A DNA stretch of 64,000 nucleotides from NCBI RefSeq assembly GCF_025685685.1, contig NZ_JAGSYH010000008.1, positions 186,001-250,000 of the forward strand. The letters are read 5' to 3'. This DNA is from Acidicapsa dinghuensis (GTDB taxonomy: Bacteria; Acidobacteriota; Terriglobia; Terriglobales; Acidobacteriaceae). The notes beneath the pieces are model-generated. The model worked only from the letters and a program-made list of their open reading frames with translations, had not been told where the DNA came from and did not search any database. Within the stretch, counting starts at the first letter, position 1. Each line of letters opens with the position of its first letter. The translations under genes and the position numbers were made by a program. Shown one piece after another: positions 7,001 to 16,785 of this stretch.

Positions 7001-9058
7001 TTAATCCTTCAGCAAATTTGTTTTCAAACTCTGGAGCATAGACCAGCAAGGAACCGGCATCTTTTGGATCTCTGGCCCCCAGCCTCCACGTCGCTCCCAG
7101 GGGGTGAGATCAATTCTTTGTTCCTTAAGGTTGACTTTGCAATTTGGAGTCCAGGTATTCCTATCTTGTTGCGTGCTGCAAACGACAAGAGTTCCGTCTG
7201 CACATGGAGACAAAGCATTCACATCAAAACCATCGTGCCAACCCGTGGTATAAGTGATCCACCTGGGGCTTGGAAGTTCCCTATTCTTACAGCGTATGAC
7301 CGAGGTGTGTGGAGCACACGCCAGGCCTTTCGATCCGAATACCCATAAACAATACGCATCGACCGCGATACCGTTGTATCCATCCCATGGAGATGGCACA
7401 TCCACCCATGAGTTATCCAATGCCACCCAGATGTTACGGCTGCTACGATATCCTCCATAAATGATTTCATGCAGACCGGAGCGCATCGCCGCTGCATCGG
7501 GATCGTCGGGTAAGGACATCCTAATATCGCGCACCAAAGCGCGAATATGCAGAAGCCCGGCAGCGGTATGAGGCTCCCAGTTAATCCTCTTCACTGTGTT
7601 GTCCGCGTTGGCCACGTGAATATTCACATAGTTATACCCTGTAGAGTGCGCGGTGTAGATTCTGGTCCTTTTTGGGTCCTCAAAATCCGGCAACGCCCAG
7701 GCGTCTACACAATTAGCAAATTGCCTTGTACCGCCTCCGATGTTGTCATATTGATGCCCCTCTTCCATCAGCCGAACCCCGTCGTAGGGGTCGCCCTTAG
7801 TCGAATGGACCCGATAGCGCGCGATTGACGTTGGGCGATCCTCACAAGCAATCATTTCGTATACCGGGGTCAATGAGCCCAATTGAGCCCTGGGAACGTT
7901 AATTGAAAAACCTTTCAGCCATCCCGTGTTTTTCTTGTAGTCCCAGCCGATTCCATTCTTTCGTCCGGAGGCAACATACAGTACGTTGCCGTAACTGGCC
8001 CAGGGCGCCATCAATACGTACAGCCCTCGCTCTTGAGCTGCCGGCGAGGTCTCCTTCGCAAGCCGAAGCGCTTCATTGTTCCAAGGCTTAAATTTGTTCG
8101 TGAGAAACTTCAGGATAGGCTTCAGTCCCTCCACGACCGCAGTGTGAACGAGTTTTCTCGTGCCCTTGCTGAGGGGACTCGCGGTATTGCTCTCTGAGGT
8201 CAACGCCTCCAGTCTGGCTATCTCTTTCGGGTTGGCCAGACAATTAAGCCTGGTATTTGCGGTCATCAAATGAATGTATTCCTGGCACCACGCACCTAAG
8301 ACTTCCGGCCATCTTTCCTTCTCCTGATTTTCCGTGAGCTTGAGCCATCCTCCTACCTTCCAGTTTTCAAAAGCCGCGGCATTAAGCTGGCCCTGTTGGT
8401 CAATGACACCAATTTCGAGCGCCTTCACGTCTGTCCGGAACTTGTCAGCGTCTGCCTCTGTGTTAAGAGGCAGCGCCAGAATTGCACGAATCTCCTCCCG
8501 TGTTTTGTCCAATTCTTCTGTATAGATGTTGATGGCCGAATGAATCCCTGACAGGTTGGCCAACTCCTTTTCAGCCTCTATCGTTTCAAGCATCTTTTGG
8601 ATCTGCTCGCCCAGCGACGGTTGTTTCGGCCCAAAGAATGCGAGAATCTGTCCGACGCAGGAGAAAATCGCGCCCACAACCGCCCCAACCCCTGCGCCTA
8701 CAGGGCCGGCGAAACTTGCAAATATCGGGACGACACTTGCACAAATATCCATGATCGCCGCCGCGCCGGCTAAATTGTCGCCCTTTTTGAAGGCTTCGGC
8801 CGCAGAAAATGCCCCCTTCGTAATGCCAGGCAGAGCCTTGGCTATGGCGTCAGCGGTCTCTTTAAATTGCTTTCTTGTAGCGTCGTCCAGGGCCTTGTCG
8901 TCGGCTTTAGTCCGCGCATCCTTGTATTCTGCCTCAATTTTTGCAGCCTCCGACCACATGAACTGCGCTTCGGCCGGGTCCATGCCCTCGAATTGCACGT
9001 TCATTAATAACTGCAGGCTTTTTTCAAACTGAATATCCTCAGGTGTTCGCTCTGGCAT
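7001..9058 (-). CDS. Possible pore-forming protein with C-terminal beta-rich domain
   Basis: A 685-residue protein of no family I can name. There is no signal peptide. Residues about 1-95 are charged amphipathic helices. Residues about 97-145 form a long hydrophobic stretch broken by Gly/Pro (IFASFAGPVGAGVGAVV, then FSCVGQILAFFG), like the insertion hairpin of helical pore-forming toxins. Residues about 150-225 are again long charged helices. From about residue 345 to the end the protein is beta-rich with regularly spaced Trp, Tyr and Gly (GLYVLMAPWASYGNVLYVA, GGYRSSRNIWVALDNSW), suggesting a propeller or lectin-like domain. It lies 140 bases downstream of a gamma-glutamylcyclotransferase-like gene on the same strand. 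Base composition is visibly more AT-rich than the flanks, so transfer is possible. Toxin role is inference. Confidence 0.6.
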   Translation of the reverse strand: MPERTPEDIQFEKSLQLLMNVQFEGMDPAEAQFMWSEAAKIEAEYKDARTKADDKALDDATRKQFKETADAIAKALPGITKGAFSAAEAFKKGDNLAGAAAIMDICASVVPIFASFAGPVGAGVGAVVGAIFSCVGQILAFFGPKQPSLGEQIQKMLETIEAEKELANLSGIHSAINIYTEELDKTREEIRAILALPLNTEADADKFRTDVKALEIGVIDQQGQLNAAAFENWKVGGWLKLTENQEKERWPEVLGAWCQEYIHLMTANTRLNCLANPKEIARLEALTSESNTASPLSKGTRKLVHTAVVEGLKPILKFLTNKFKPWNNEALRLAKETSPAAQERGLYVLMAPWASYGNVLYVASGRKNGIGWDYKKNTGWLKGFSINVPRAQLGSLTPVYEMIACEDRPTSIARYRVHSTKGDPYDGVRLMEEGHQYDNIGGGTRQFANCVDAWALPDFEDPKRTRIYTAHSTGYNYVNIHVANADNTVKRINWEPHTAAGLLHIRALVRDIRMSLPDDPDAAAMRSGLHEIIYGGYRSSRNIWVALDNSWVDVPSPWDGYNGIAVDAYCLWVFGSKGLACAPHTSVIRCKNRELPSPRWITYTTGWHDGFDVNALSPCADGTLVVCSTQQDRNTWTPNCKVNLKEQRIDLTPWERRGGWGPEIQKMPVPCWSMLQSLKTNLLKD

Positions 9059-9198
9059 GATTCAATCCCTTCTCAAAGAGAGTCCTAGGCTATACAACGA
9101 AATTTGAAAGATCCACCGTACTTGCCGGCTCACATTGAATATCCGTGAAGTCAGTAGATCGGTGTCAGATAAACCGCCTGGAATGCGTTCGCCATTGT

Positions 9199-9837
9199 TT
9201 ACCATCGCCCGGGAGCGAGCTGGATTTCGGTGAACAACGTTGGAAGATGCTTCTGGAGCAATTTATCGATTGGCGTGAATAACGGAACGGTGGTGAATGG
9301 CCGACGAGGGTTGACGCGATCGTTCTCCCAGTACTTCGACCACTCCTGAGTAGAGGTGATGAACTCACCAGCGAAGCCAGTAGTTTCTGGAAACCCCTCC
9401 TCAATCTGAAGACAGCCGGTCAGACAGATATCGACGTAGGATTGCACGATGGGAAATTGGGCCGTTGGCAAACTTTGCTCTCGCTGCCCCGGTTTGAAAT
9501 CGTTGACATACATCCAGACCCTGCCTTTCGGCGCGGGACCGCCAGTGAGCATCTCTATGGCACTCGTGATGTCTGTGGGGGTATAACCCTGCTCGCGTTT
9601 GTTACTGGCTTTCAATTCCTCTTCACTAACGGCGTAGACAACTCCGTTGATGGATGCGGAAGGCTGGGGGATGGCTCCGACAAAGGTGGTTGTGAAACCG
9701 ATGGAGCCAGTTCGGGCCCACCACCCGCGGACATAACCGCGAACCCGGGCAGGTAAGACATATCTGGCTGCAGGCGTCGTCCTCATCCGCGATGCCTGTT
9801 CGATCAACGAACCTATTCCAAAGATGTATTCCTGCAC
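9199..9837 (-). CDS. Gamma-glutamylcyclotransferase-like (AIG2/GGCT fold) protein
   Basis: A 212-residue protein that starts MQEYIFGIGSLIEQASR. The Y-x-FG-x-GSL motif at the N-terminus is the phosphate-loop-like signature of the GGCT/AIG2 fold. The later NGVVYAVSEEELKASNKREQGY matches the family pattern V-x-D-x-E, ending with a possible catalytic Glu near residue 82. After about residue 130 the tail (CLQIEEGFPETTGFAGEFI) resembles fungal and bacterial GGCT proteins with an extra C-terminal lobe. GGGAGGAAATT directly precedes ATG 9837. It is the first gene of a probable two-gene unit with the possible pore-former. Substrate unknown; a glutathione-related or gamma-glutamylamine cyclisation is the family expectation. 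Confidence 0.7.
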   Translation of the reverse strand: MQEYIFGIGSLIEQASRMRTTPAARYVLPARVRGYVRGWWARTGSIGFTTTFVGAIPQPSASINGVVYAVSEEELKASNKREQGYTPTDITSAIEMLTGGPAPKGRVWMYVNDFKPGQREQSLPTAQFPIVQSYVDICLTGCLQIEEGFPETTGFAGEFITSTQEWSKYWENDRVNPRRPFTTVPLFTPIDKLLQKHLPTLFTEIQLAPGRW

Positions 9838-10087
9838 AATTTCCTCCCAATCTCACGGTGCGTGGGAAATACTATTCAGAACTACTTGATAAGTGAGTTA
9901 GAACAACTCAGTACGAGAGATGAACTTATGTCTTTTGAGTGCGGGCACAATAGTAACCCATTTCCTGTGAATATTGCTTACTTCCGTGAGATTATTCCGT
10001 TTGACCGGGGTTGATGCTCGGGGTGTATGATTGCGCGCCGTGGGAGATGTGTGCGATTTTTCCGCATCTCCGGAACGAGGTGCATCC

Positions 10088-11620
10088 ATGGCGACAATTA
10101 CGTCTTTACAACCCGGACTTTTGGGTGGAAGCCGGCATGGCTTTCGCGAGCGGTATGGAAACTTCATCGGCGGCGAGTGGGTAGCCCCGGTTTCCGGCCA
10201 GTATTTTGAAAACGTCACGCCAGTAACAGGCAAAGTCTTCTGCGAGATTCCTCGCTCAAACGCAGCAGATATCGACAAGGCGCTCGATGCAGCGCACAAG
10301 GCAAAGCACGCCTGGGGACGCACCAGCGCAGCGCAACGCGCCGTAATCCTCAACCAGATTGCCCAGCGCATGGAAGACAATCTCGAAGTTCTGGCCGAGG
10401 CCGAGACCTGGGACAACGGCAAGCCAATCCGTGAGACACGCGCCGCCGATCTGCCGCTGGCCATCGACCATTGGCGTTACTTTGCCGGATGCATCCGCGC
10501 GCAGGAAGGAACGATCTCAGAAATCGACCACGACACGGTGGCGTATCACTTCCATGAGCCGCTTGGTGTGGTAGGCCAGATCATCCCCTGGAACTTCCCT
10601 CTTCTGATGGCAACGTGGAAGCTGGCTCCGGCGCTGGCCGCAGGCAACTGCGTGGTGATCAAGCCAGCGGAACAGACCCCGGCGAGCATTCTGCTATGGG
10701 CTGAGCTGATCGGCGACCTCCTGCCAGCGGGCGTGCTCAACATCGTCAACGGCTTCGGCCTCGAAGCAGGCAAACCGCTCGCATCCAGCAGCCGCATCGC
10801 CAAAATCGCCTTCACCGGCGAAACAACAACGGGTCGCCTGATCATGCAGTACGCAAGCCAGAATCTGATTCCAGTAACGCTGGAACTAGGCGGCAAGAGC
10901 CCCAATATCTTCTTCGATGACGTGACCCGCGAAGATGATGACTTCCTCGACAAAGCACTCGAAGGCTTCACAATGTTCGCGCTCAACCAGGGCGAGGTTT
11001 GCACCTGTCCGAGCCGAGCGCTGATTCAAGAAAGCATCTATGAGCGCTTCATGGAGCGGGCGCTGAAGCGTGTTGCTGCCGTGAAGCAGGGCAATCCACT
11101 GGATTCATCGACGATGATTGGCGCACAGGCCTCGAACGAACAGCTTGAGAAGATCCTGAGCTATATCGACATCGGTAAGCAGGAAGGCGCAAAGGTGCTG
11201 GCTGGTGGCGAGCGAGCAAGGCTTGAGGGTGATCTCGAAGAGGGTTACTACGTAAAGCCCACCGTCTTCGAAGGCAACAACAAGATGCGCATCTTCCAGG
11301 AAGAGATCTTCGGCCCCGTCGTTAGCGTGACCACCTTCAAGAACGAAGAGGAAGCGCTGGCAATCGCGAACGACACTCTCTACGGTCTGGGTGCCGGCAT
11401 CTGGAGCCGTGATGCAAATCGCTGCTACCGTTTCGGGCGAGAGATCCAGGCAGGACGCGTGTGGACCAATTGTTATCACGCATATCCCGCGCACGCAGCG
11501 TTTGGCGGATACAAACAGAGCGGTATCGGTCGCGAGAACCATCGCATGATGCTCGACCACTACCAGCAGACCAAAAATATGCTGGTCAGCTACAGCCCCA
11601 AGGCGCTCGGATTCTTTTAG
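10088..11620 (+). CDS. NAD(P)-dependent aldehyde dehydrogenase (AldB/ExaC type)
   Basis: A 510-residue aldehyde dehydrogenase oxidising an aldehyde to the acid with NAD(P). Start chosen at ATG 10088 ([10 protein letters not shown]), preceded by GAGG; the frame is open further upstream without a better start. Seen: [20 protein letters not shown] (about 165-184), catalytic Glu in LELGGKSPN (about residue 266), nucleophile Cys in NQGEVCTC (about residue 305), and [12 protein letters not shown] near the C-terminus. The pair of cysteines at the active site and the N-terminal [11 protein letters not shown] fit the acetaldehyde/chloroacetaldehyde branch. It stands alone, and a strong hairpin terminator follows. 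Regulation is not visible. Natural substrate (acetaldehyde or other small aldehydes) is inferred from the branch. Confidence 0.93.
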   Translation: MATITSLQPGLLGGSRHGFRERYGNFIGGEWVAPVSGQYFENVTPVTGKVFCEIPRSNAADIDKALDAAHKAKHAWGRTSAAQRAVILNQIAQRMEDNLEVLAEAETWDNGKPIRETRAADLPLAIDHWRYFAGCIRAQEGTISEIDHDTVAYHFHEPLGVVGQIIPWNFPLLMATWKLAPALAAGNCVVIKPAEQTPASILLWAELIGDLLPAGVLNIVNGFGLEAGKPLASSSRIAKIAFTGETTTGRLIMQYASQNLIPVTLELGGKSPNIFFDDVTREDDDFLDKALEGFTMFALNQGEVCTCPSRALIQESIYERFMERALKRVAAVKQGNPLDSSTMIGAQASNEQLEKILSYIDIGKQEGAKVLAGGERARLEGDLEEGYYVKPTVFEGNNKMRIFQEEIFGPVVSVTTFKNEEEALAIANDTLYGLGAGIWSRDANRCYRFGREIQAGRVWTNCYHAYPAHAAFGGYKQSGIGRENHRMMLDHYQQTKNMLVSYSPKALGFF

Positions 11621-11640
11621 AGCCTTAACGCATCAGACAG

Positions 11641-11678
11641 ACAAATCCCTCGGATGCGCTAGTGTCCGAGGGATTTGT
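11641..11678 (+). terminator. Terminator after the aldehyde dehydrogenase
   Basis: A perfect 14-bp stem: ACAAATCCCTCGGA (11641-11654) pairs with TCCGAGGGATTTGT (11665-11678) around a 10-base loop, followed by GTTTTC. It starts 21 bases after the stop codon. Confidence 0.85.
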
Positions 11679-11711
11679 GTTTTCAAGCAGAACAATTGCC
11701 AGAAAAGAAAA

Positions 11712-11744
11712 CGCGCCGCAGTCGATCTGACTGACTGCGGCGCG
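11712..11744 (-). terminator. Terminator after the TonB receptor gene
   Basis: CGCGCCGCAGTC (11712-11723) pairs with GACTGCGGCGCG (11733-11744), a perfect 12-bp GC-rich stem. Read on the minus strand it is followed by TTTTCTTTTCT, the T tract of an intrinsic terminator, 26 bases past the stop of the receptor gene. With 11641-11678 it separates two convergent genes. Confidence 0.88.
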
Positions 11745-11769
11745 GCTGAGAACCAGTTTGCTGCTTCGC

Positions 11770-14700
11770 TTAGAAGGCGTACTTAAGCGAGAGCTGCGTG
11801 GAGCGGTTGTTGTTCACGGTTCCGGTGATCTGGCCGAAACTACTATCCGTCATGGTGTTGTCGGGAGCGGCGTAGTCGGCAATGTTAAAGGCGTTGAAGA
11901 AATCAGCACGGAAATCGAGACGCTGCTCGTGCCAGACCTTGAAGGTCTTGGCAATTGACATATCGATGTTCTGGAAGCTGGGTCCGCGCAGAGAGCCCGG
12001 ACGCAGTGCGCCAAAGCCATTGTTCGGTTGCTGTTGGTAGACACAGGTACCGTTGTCCTGGTTAGGACCGCAGGACGTTCCCTGCACCTCAGTACCGTAG
12101 TAGGCATTGATCGATTTGTTGACGACATGCAGCGGACGCAGCTGATTAGGCCTCGCAGCTCCGGTAAACGCATCAACCAGGGTTGAGTAGTTGGCCGGCG
12201 ATGCAACCGTAACCGGGAAACCGGAGTAGTAAACATCCGCGCCGGACAGCTTCCAACCGCCTACTGCCTCATCAAGTACGGAGTTCATGCCGCTGCCAAA
12301 CATCTTGCCTCGGCCGAATGGAAGCTCGTAAACACCGGTAACGGAAATGTTGTGACGAGTATCCATACCGGCGGGGCCCCATTCTGCGCCCATGTCGTAG
12401 ATGTTCTGCTGGTAATACTGACCGCTGTTGATGTTGCTGACACCATAGAAACCGATGTCATCGGTAAGCGATTTTGAGAGAGTGTAGTTCGCCGTCAGTT
12501 CCAGGCCATTCGTCAGGCGCTGGCGGAAAACTGCCTGCAATGCGTTGTAGTTGCTCGCCGATTCGGTCTGTGTAATCTTGAGCACGCCGTCCTGACCAAC
12601 GATGTTCGCATAGGGCGCAGTTGCCCCAGGAGCGGTGAGCTGGTTACCCCAGAAGGGATCGGTAAGGTGATGCCCCAGAATGCCGACATATCCAAGTTGA
12701 ATCGTAGAAGCCTTCGCAACCTGATACTCGGTCGTGAGGCTGAACTCCTGCGTGATCGCCGGCTTCAGATCCTTAGGCCACACATAGAAAGTGGTCGTCG
12801 GCACCTGAGTGGTCGGGAAACCTGCTGAGGTCTGGTAGAAGGTTCCAGGTGAGTAGCTGGTAACAGCCCCACCTGCATTGGTTGTACCGGTTGGAGTCAC
12901 ACCCTGCTCTTCAAAGTCTGTGTGGAAGGGAGGATTCTGCGTCAGACGCAAGTTAGCGCCGGTGCCTTCGAGATAGCTCGATATACCGTAACCTGCGCGA
13001 ACCACGAACCGCGGGGTCACCTGATATGCGAAGCCGATACGAGGCTGGAACTGGGTCCAGGTCGGGTCGTAGAGTGCGCGGCTGGCGCCGTTCACGCCTG
13101 CATACTCGATCTGTCCGGTATCCATGTTTACGTTGGCTTCTTTGTTGTTGACTTCATAGATTGGCTGGTCGAACTCCCAGCGCAGACCCAAGTTGATCGT
13201 GAAGTTGCTCAGGATCTTCCAGTCATCCTGCACGTAAACGCCATCGCGCCACTGACGCTGACCGGTACGACCTGTCACTGCACCAATCGCCACATCGTTG
13301 GAACGATCAAGGATGAAGTCCGCAAAGGGGTACGGTGTGGGGTTTGCCTGGAAGGGATTCTCCACATACACGCCGTTGTAGTTGAACTGGCCTAACTCGC
13401 CGTCGTTGCCAGGGTAGAAGCTGTTCTGCTGGTAACGAATGAACTCAGCACCGAACTTCAGCAGGTGCTTACCCTTTTGCCATGTAAGTGCATCGGAATA
13501 TCCAAAGATATTGTCGATGAAGACTTCAGGTGTCGGGTTTGTACCGAAGCTGCTCGGATTACCAGCCGAGCCGGAAACGCTGAAGTTCTGTAGGCTGAAG
13601 CCGGCGGTCTGCTGCGGATTGCTGGGAATACCAACAACCTGATTGCCAGTGAGGCCAAAAATTCCGCTCGGGTCAGTAGAAACACCGCTGTTGAACCGAA
13701 TACGGCCGTAGTTCGCGCTGAACTGGTTCACGATTGCAGGAGTGAACGAGTGTACCCAGTTGGACGCAAAGAAATGGTCTGGATAACTACTCGCGCTCGG
13801 GAACTCAACCGGAACAGGATCGGCTGTTGTTCCGTCTTCTGCATAGCCCTGAGAGTAGCGGAATGAAAGGGCATCACGGGTACCAAGATGCCAATCGACC
13901 TTTGCATCTCCTTGATCGTTCGTCGCGAAGCTGCCCGAAGGACCTACAAAATTGTTAAAGATACCGGTCGGATCGGTCGTTGGGTTATTCGGAAGTGGAT
14001 AAGCGTTCGTGTTGCTAAACAGATATTGAGCAACTGGATTGTTGATCGGAATCTGGTTATTCGCATAAGGCGTAGGCTGCCCCGTCGCAGGATTTATATT
14101 CTGCGTGTCGTAGAGCTGAATTCCCTGCGAAAGAAGCGCTGAGAGATCACCAGTACGAAACGCTGCTGGAGCTATGCTGTAGTCCGTGACACCGCCGACA
14201 TGGGTACGGAATCCGAGATAATCTACAAAGAAGAACAGCTTGTCCCGGAAGATTGGACCGCCGAAGGTGCCGCCGAACTGCGTGGTTGTGTAGGGATTTT
14301 TGGGAAGCGGCGTTGGGTTGTTATCGTTACTCCAACTATTAGCGTCCAGCTTGTAATCCTTGAGGAAGCCGTAAACGCTGCCGTGCCAGCTGTTGGTGCC
14401 GCTCTTGGTTACAGCGAGAACCGTGCCGCCGTTGACATTGCCGAATTCGGCGTTCGCGTTGGAAGCGATAACACGTACCTGCTCCAATGCTTCGGGGCTC
14501 GGGTTGTACCCCAGCGTGTTGTTGATGTTCTCGTTGATTTCCTGACCGTCGAGCAGGTAATTGTTTGACTGCTGACGGTTGCCGTCAACTGAAACTTCAT
14601 TGCCGGCATTGGTCGACCGCTCCATCGAGTTGTTGCTGCCGTAGGAGTTGAAGCCCGTAGAAACAGCGCCCGGCGTGTACACCGTGAGCTGGCTAAAATC

Positions 14701-15153
14701 CAAACCGTTCAGAGGAACGTTTGCGATCGTGTTCTCAGTAAAAGTTTCACCGAGTGTGGCGCTTTCTGTATTAAGAATCGGCTCATATTGATCGGAGACC
14801 TCAACCGAGGTTGAAGCCGCACCTACCTTGAGCGCAATGTCTACCTTCGCGGTCTGATCGATTTCCAGTGGGAAGGGACCGTAGTTGGCCTTGTTGAATC
14901 CAGAGGCTTCTACTGTGATGGTGTAGTTGCCAATCTGAAGGAACCGGATGGAGTACTCACCGGCCGGGTTTGTCGTGTCTTTGGTTTGAACTCCAGTTGC
15001 TGCATTCATTGCTGTTACGGTAGCGCCCGCAACGATTGCACCACTGGAGTCTGTCACTGTGCCGCGAACTGAACCTGTTACCGTCTGTGCCATCGCTGAA
15101 AGCGAACAGCCCAGAACAATCAACGGGACGATCCAGAAACACAAGCGCTTCAT
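11770..15153 (-). CDS. Oar-like TonB-dependent outer-membrane receptor
   Basis: An 1127-residue receptor for energy-coupled uptake across the outer membrane. Residues 1-23 are a signal peptide (ending SAMAQ). Residues about 25-115 are a carboxypeptidase-regulatory-like domain (GSVRGTVTDSSGAIVAGATV, then GEYSIRFLQIGNYTI). A plug domain follows (PLNGLDFSQLTVYTPGAV, then an NSYGSNN and DGQEINEN region), then a long barrel ending TQLSLKYAF with the usual terminal Phe. This architecture is the Oar/TonB type greatly expanded in Acidobacteriota, generally linked to carbohydrate or peptide uptake. AAGGGGG precedes ATG 15153. No glycan-binding partner gene is adjacent; the carbohydrate genes from 16.7 kb are the nearest clue. 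Ligand unknown. Confidence 0.93.
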   Translation of the reverse strand: MKRLCFWIVPLIVLGCSLSAMAQTVTGSVRGTVTDSSGAIVAGATVTAMNAATGVQTKDTTNPAGEYSIRFLQIGNYTITVEASGFNKANYGPFPLEIDQTAKVDIALKVGAASTSVEVSDQYEPILNTESATLGETFTENTIANVPLNGLDFSQLTVYTPGAVSTGFNSYGSNNSMERSTNAGNEVSVDGNRQQSNNYLLDGQEINENINNTLGYNPSPEALEQVRVIASNANAEFGNVNGGTVLAVTKSGTNSWHGSVYGFLKDYKLDANSWSNDNNPTPLPKNPYTTTQFGGTFGGPIFRDKLFFFVDYLGFRTHVGGVTDYSIAPAAFRTGDLSALLSQGIQLYDTQNINPATGQPTPYANNQIPINNPVAQYLFSNTNAYPLPNNPTTDPTGIFNNFVGPSGSFATNDQGDAKVDWHLGTRDALSFRYSQGYAEDGTTADPVPVEFPSASSYPDHFFASNWVHSFTPAIVNQFSANYGRIRFNSGVSTDPSGIFGLTGNQVVGIPSNPQQTAGFSLQNFSVSGSAGNPSSFGTNPTPEVFIDNIFGYSDALTWQKGKHLLKFGAEFIRYQQNSFYPGNDGELGQFNYNGVYVENPFQANPTPYPFADFILDRSNDVAIGAVTGRTGQRQWRDGVYVQDDWKILSNFTINLGLRWEFDQPIYEVNNKEANVNMDTGQIEYAGVNGASRALYDPTWTQFQPRIGFAYQVTPRFVVRAGYGISSYLEGTGANLRLTQNPPFHTDFEEQGVTPTGTTNAGGAVTSYSPGTFYQTSAGFPTTQVPTTTFYVWPKDLKPAITQEFSLTTEYQVAKASTIQLGYVGILGHHLTDPFWGNQLTAPGATAPYANIVGQDGVLKITQTESASNYNALQAVFRQRLTNGLELTANYTLSKSLTDDIGFYGVSNINSGQYYQQNIYDMGAEWGPAGMDTRHNISVTGVYELPFGRGKMFGSGMNSVLDEAVGGWKLSGADVYYSGFPVTVASPANYSTLVDAFTGAARPNQLRPLHVVNKSINAYYGTEVQGTSCGPNQDNGTCVYQQQPNNGFGALRPGSLRGPSFQNIDMSIAKTFKVWHEQRLDFRADFFNAFNIADYAAPDNTMTDSSFGQITGTVNNNRSTQLSLKYAF

Positions 15154-15648
15154 AATCCATGCCCCCTTTGTTAGGTTTCAGAAAAAAGGTGTGTTCAATA
15201 CTTCGCAAAGGCGTACTTAGCACCTTCGCGTGAGAGCTGCATGAGAAGGGCGCTATCTCACCGGTAGAAGCCGTAAATTCCGATGAAAAAGCGTTATGCG
15301 AACGCTACATGAATATTTGACGGAAAACAAGATCAATTTGCTTTAAAACGATCAAAAGGTAGATCGTATCCCCCTGAAACCGATTTACCCATTGAAGTTC
15401 TCGCCCGCACATTTCAAACAAAAGATTGAGTTCTGATCGCCGAGCGGGAAAATGATTGCGCGCAGTTCAATCACTGATACATACTTAACAAACATTAGTA
15501 AGGAGCTGCGAACGGCGTGCAACTGGACACAATCGCAGCGGAAACGCTTGAAATTCAGATAGATGTGTGGGCTTAACTGGTGTCCGCTTCGTCCATACTG
15601 GGACAGTCAAAATATCCGAAACTGGACAGAACAGGGAGTACATTCAAA
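15154..15648. other. Divergent promoter region between the TonB receptor and thioredoxin genes
   Basis: A 495-base gap between divergently read genes. It is AT-rich near 15290-15400 and must hold both promoters. I see no convincing operator palindrome, RNA structure or small gene. The thioredoxin frame is open back to 15580 but the encoded stretch has no domain character. Confidence 0.4.
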
Positions 15649-16785
15649 ATGCGTCGTTGGTTGCAATTTCTCGTTTTGTTGCTCGTAGCTCCGGCCTGCG
15701 TGGCCGCTGCTTCGCACCCGATCCTTCCGATCGGTTCGCCAGCGCCGGACTTTTCGCTTCCAGGCGTCGATGGCAAGATGCACCGCCTGAGCGACTACGC
15801 CTCCAGCCCTGTACTCGCCGTCGTCTTTACCTGCAACCACTGCCCTATCGCTCAGATGTACGAGCAGCGCATCCAGAAGCTCTACGATGACTACAAAAAC
15901 AAAGGCGTGGCAGTCGTCGCTATCGAGCCAAACGATCCAAAGGCCATTCGCATCGACGAACTCGACTCATCCGATATGAGCGACACGCTCGCCGAGATGA
16001 AGCTGCGCGTCGCCTATAAGCACCTCACTTATCCCTACCTATATGACGGCGACACTCAACAGGTGACGCGCGCCTATGGCCCGCAGGCAACGCCGCACGT
16101 CTTCCTCTTTGATCAGCAGCGGCATCTGCGTTACGAAGGCCGCTTTGACGACAACTTCCGGATCGAAAAGGTAAAGAGCAATGACGCACGCAACGCCATT
16201 GACGCACTGCTGGCGAACAAGCAAATTGCTGTCACTCACACAGGCGTTTTCGGTTGCACTACCAAATGGAGCGAGAAGCAGGCAGGCAGTGAAGCCGCAC
16301 TGCAAAAGATCGACGCTCAGCCGGTAACGCTGGATATGGTTTCCAAGGCCGGTCTCGCGAAGCTGCGCAGCAATCCAACCCACCAGCTCATGCTGATCGA
16401 CTTCTGGGCAACCTGGTGCGGATCGTGCATTGCGGAATTCTCAGATCTGCAGGATACGTTGCGCATGTATCAGGATCGCGACTTTTCGCTCGTCACCGTC
16501 TCCGCCAACACGCCAGATGAGCGTGCCGCTGTATTGAAGTTCCTCGAAAAGAAACATGCCACCAGTAAAAATCTGCTTTTCGATACCGACGACACCACCG
16601 GCCACCAGACAGCCTTCGATCCCAAGTGGGACTCGGCAGTTCCCTACACCGTCCTCTTATCGGCAGACGGCAAGGTGCTCTACAAGGAACTGGGCACGGC
16701 AAATATGCTCGAACTCCGCCGTACAATCCTCGCCAATCTGCCCGCCGCATACATCGGCTTTAAGCAGTACTGGCAGGGACATTAG
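15649..16785 (+). CDS. Secreted protein with two thioredoxin-like domains (peroxiredoxin-like plus TlpA-like)
   Basis: A 378-residue protein. Start ATG 15649 gives a clean signal peptide (MRRWLQFLVLLLVAPACVAA) with GGGAG about ten bases upstream. Domain 1, about residues 25-190, is a redoxin: PDFSLPGVDGK, CxxC at C62-C65 (TCNHCP), cis-Pro in QATPHVF. Domain 2, about 230-370, is TlpA/ResA-like: LIDFWATWCGSC with C257 and C260, and VPYTVLL as the cis-Pro loop. A short linker holds an additional Cys (FGCTTKW). Fused redoxin pairs of this kind are common in Planctomycetes and Acidobacteriota; a role in periplasmic disulfide reduction or cytochrome maturation is inferred. Its 3' end overlaps that of the convergent ROK gene by 26 bases. 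Confidence 0.88.
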   Translation: MRRWLQFLVLLLVAPACVAAASHPILPIGSPAPDFSLPGVDGKMHRLSDYASSPVLAVVFTCNHCPIAQMYEQRIQKLYDDYKNKGVAVVAIEPNDPKAIRIDELDSSDMSDTLAEMKLRVAYKHLTYPYLYDGDTQQVTRAYGPQATPHVFLFDQQRHLRYEGRFDDNFRIEKVKSNDARNAIDALLANKQIAVTHTGVFGCTTKWSEKQAGSEAALQKIDAQPVTLDMVSKAGLAKLRSNPTHQLMLIDFWATWCGSCIAEFSDLQDTLRMYQDRDFSLVTVSANTPDERAAVLKFLEKKHATSKNLLFDTDDTTGHQTAFDPKWDSAVPYTVLLSADGKVLYKELGTANMLELRRTILANLPAAYIGFKQYWQGH

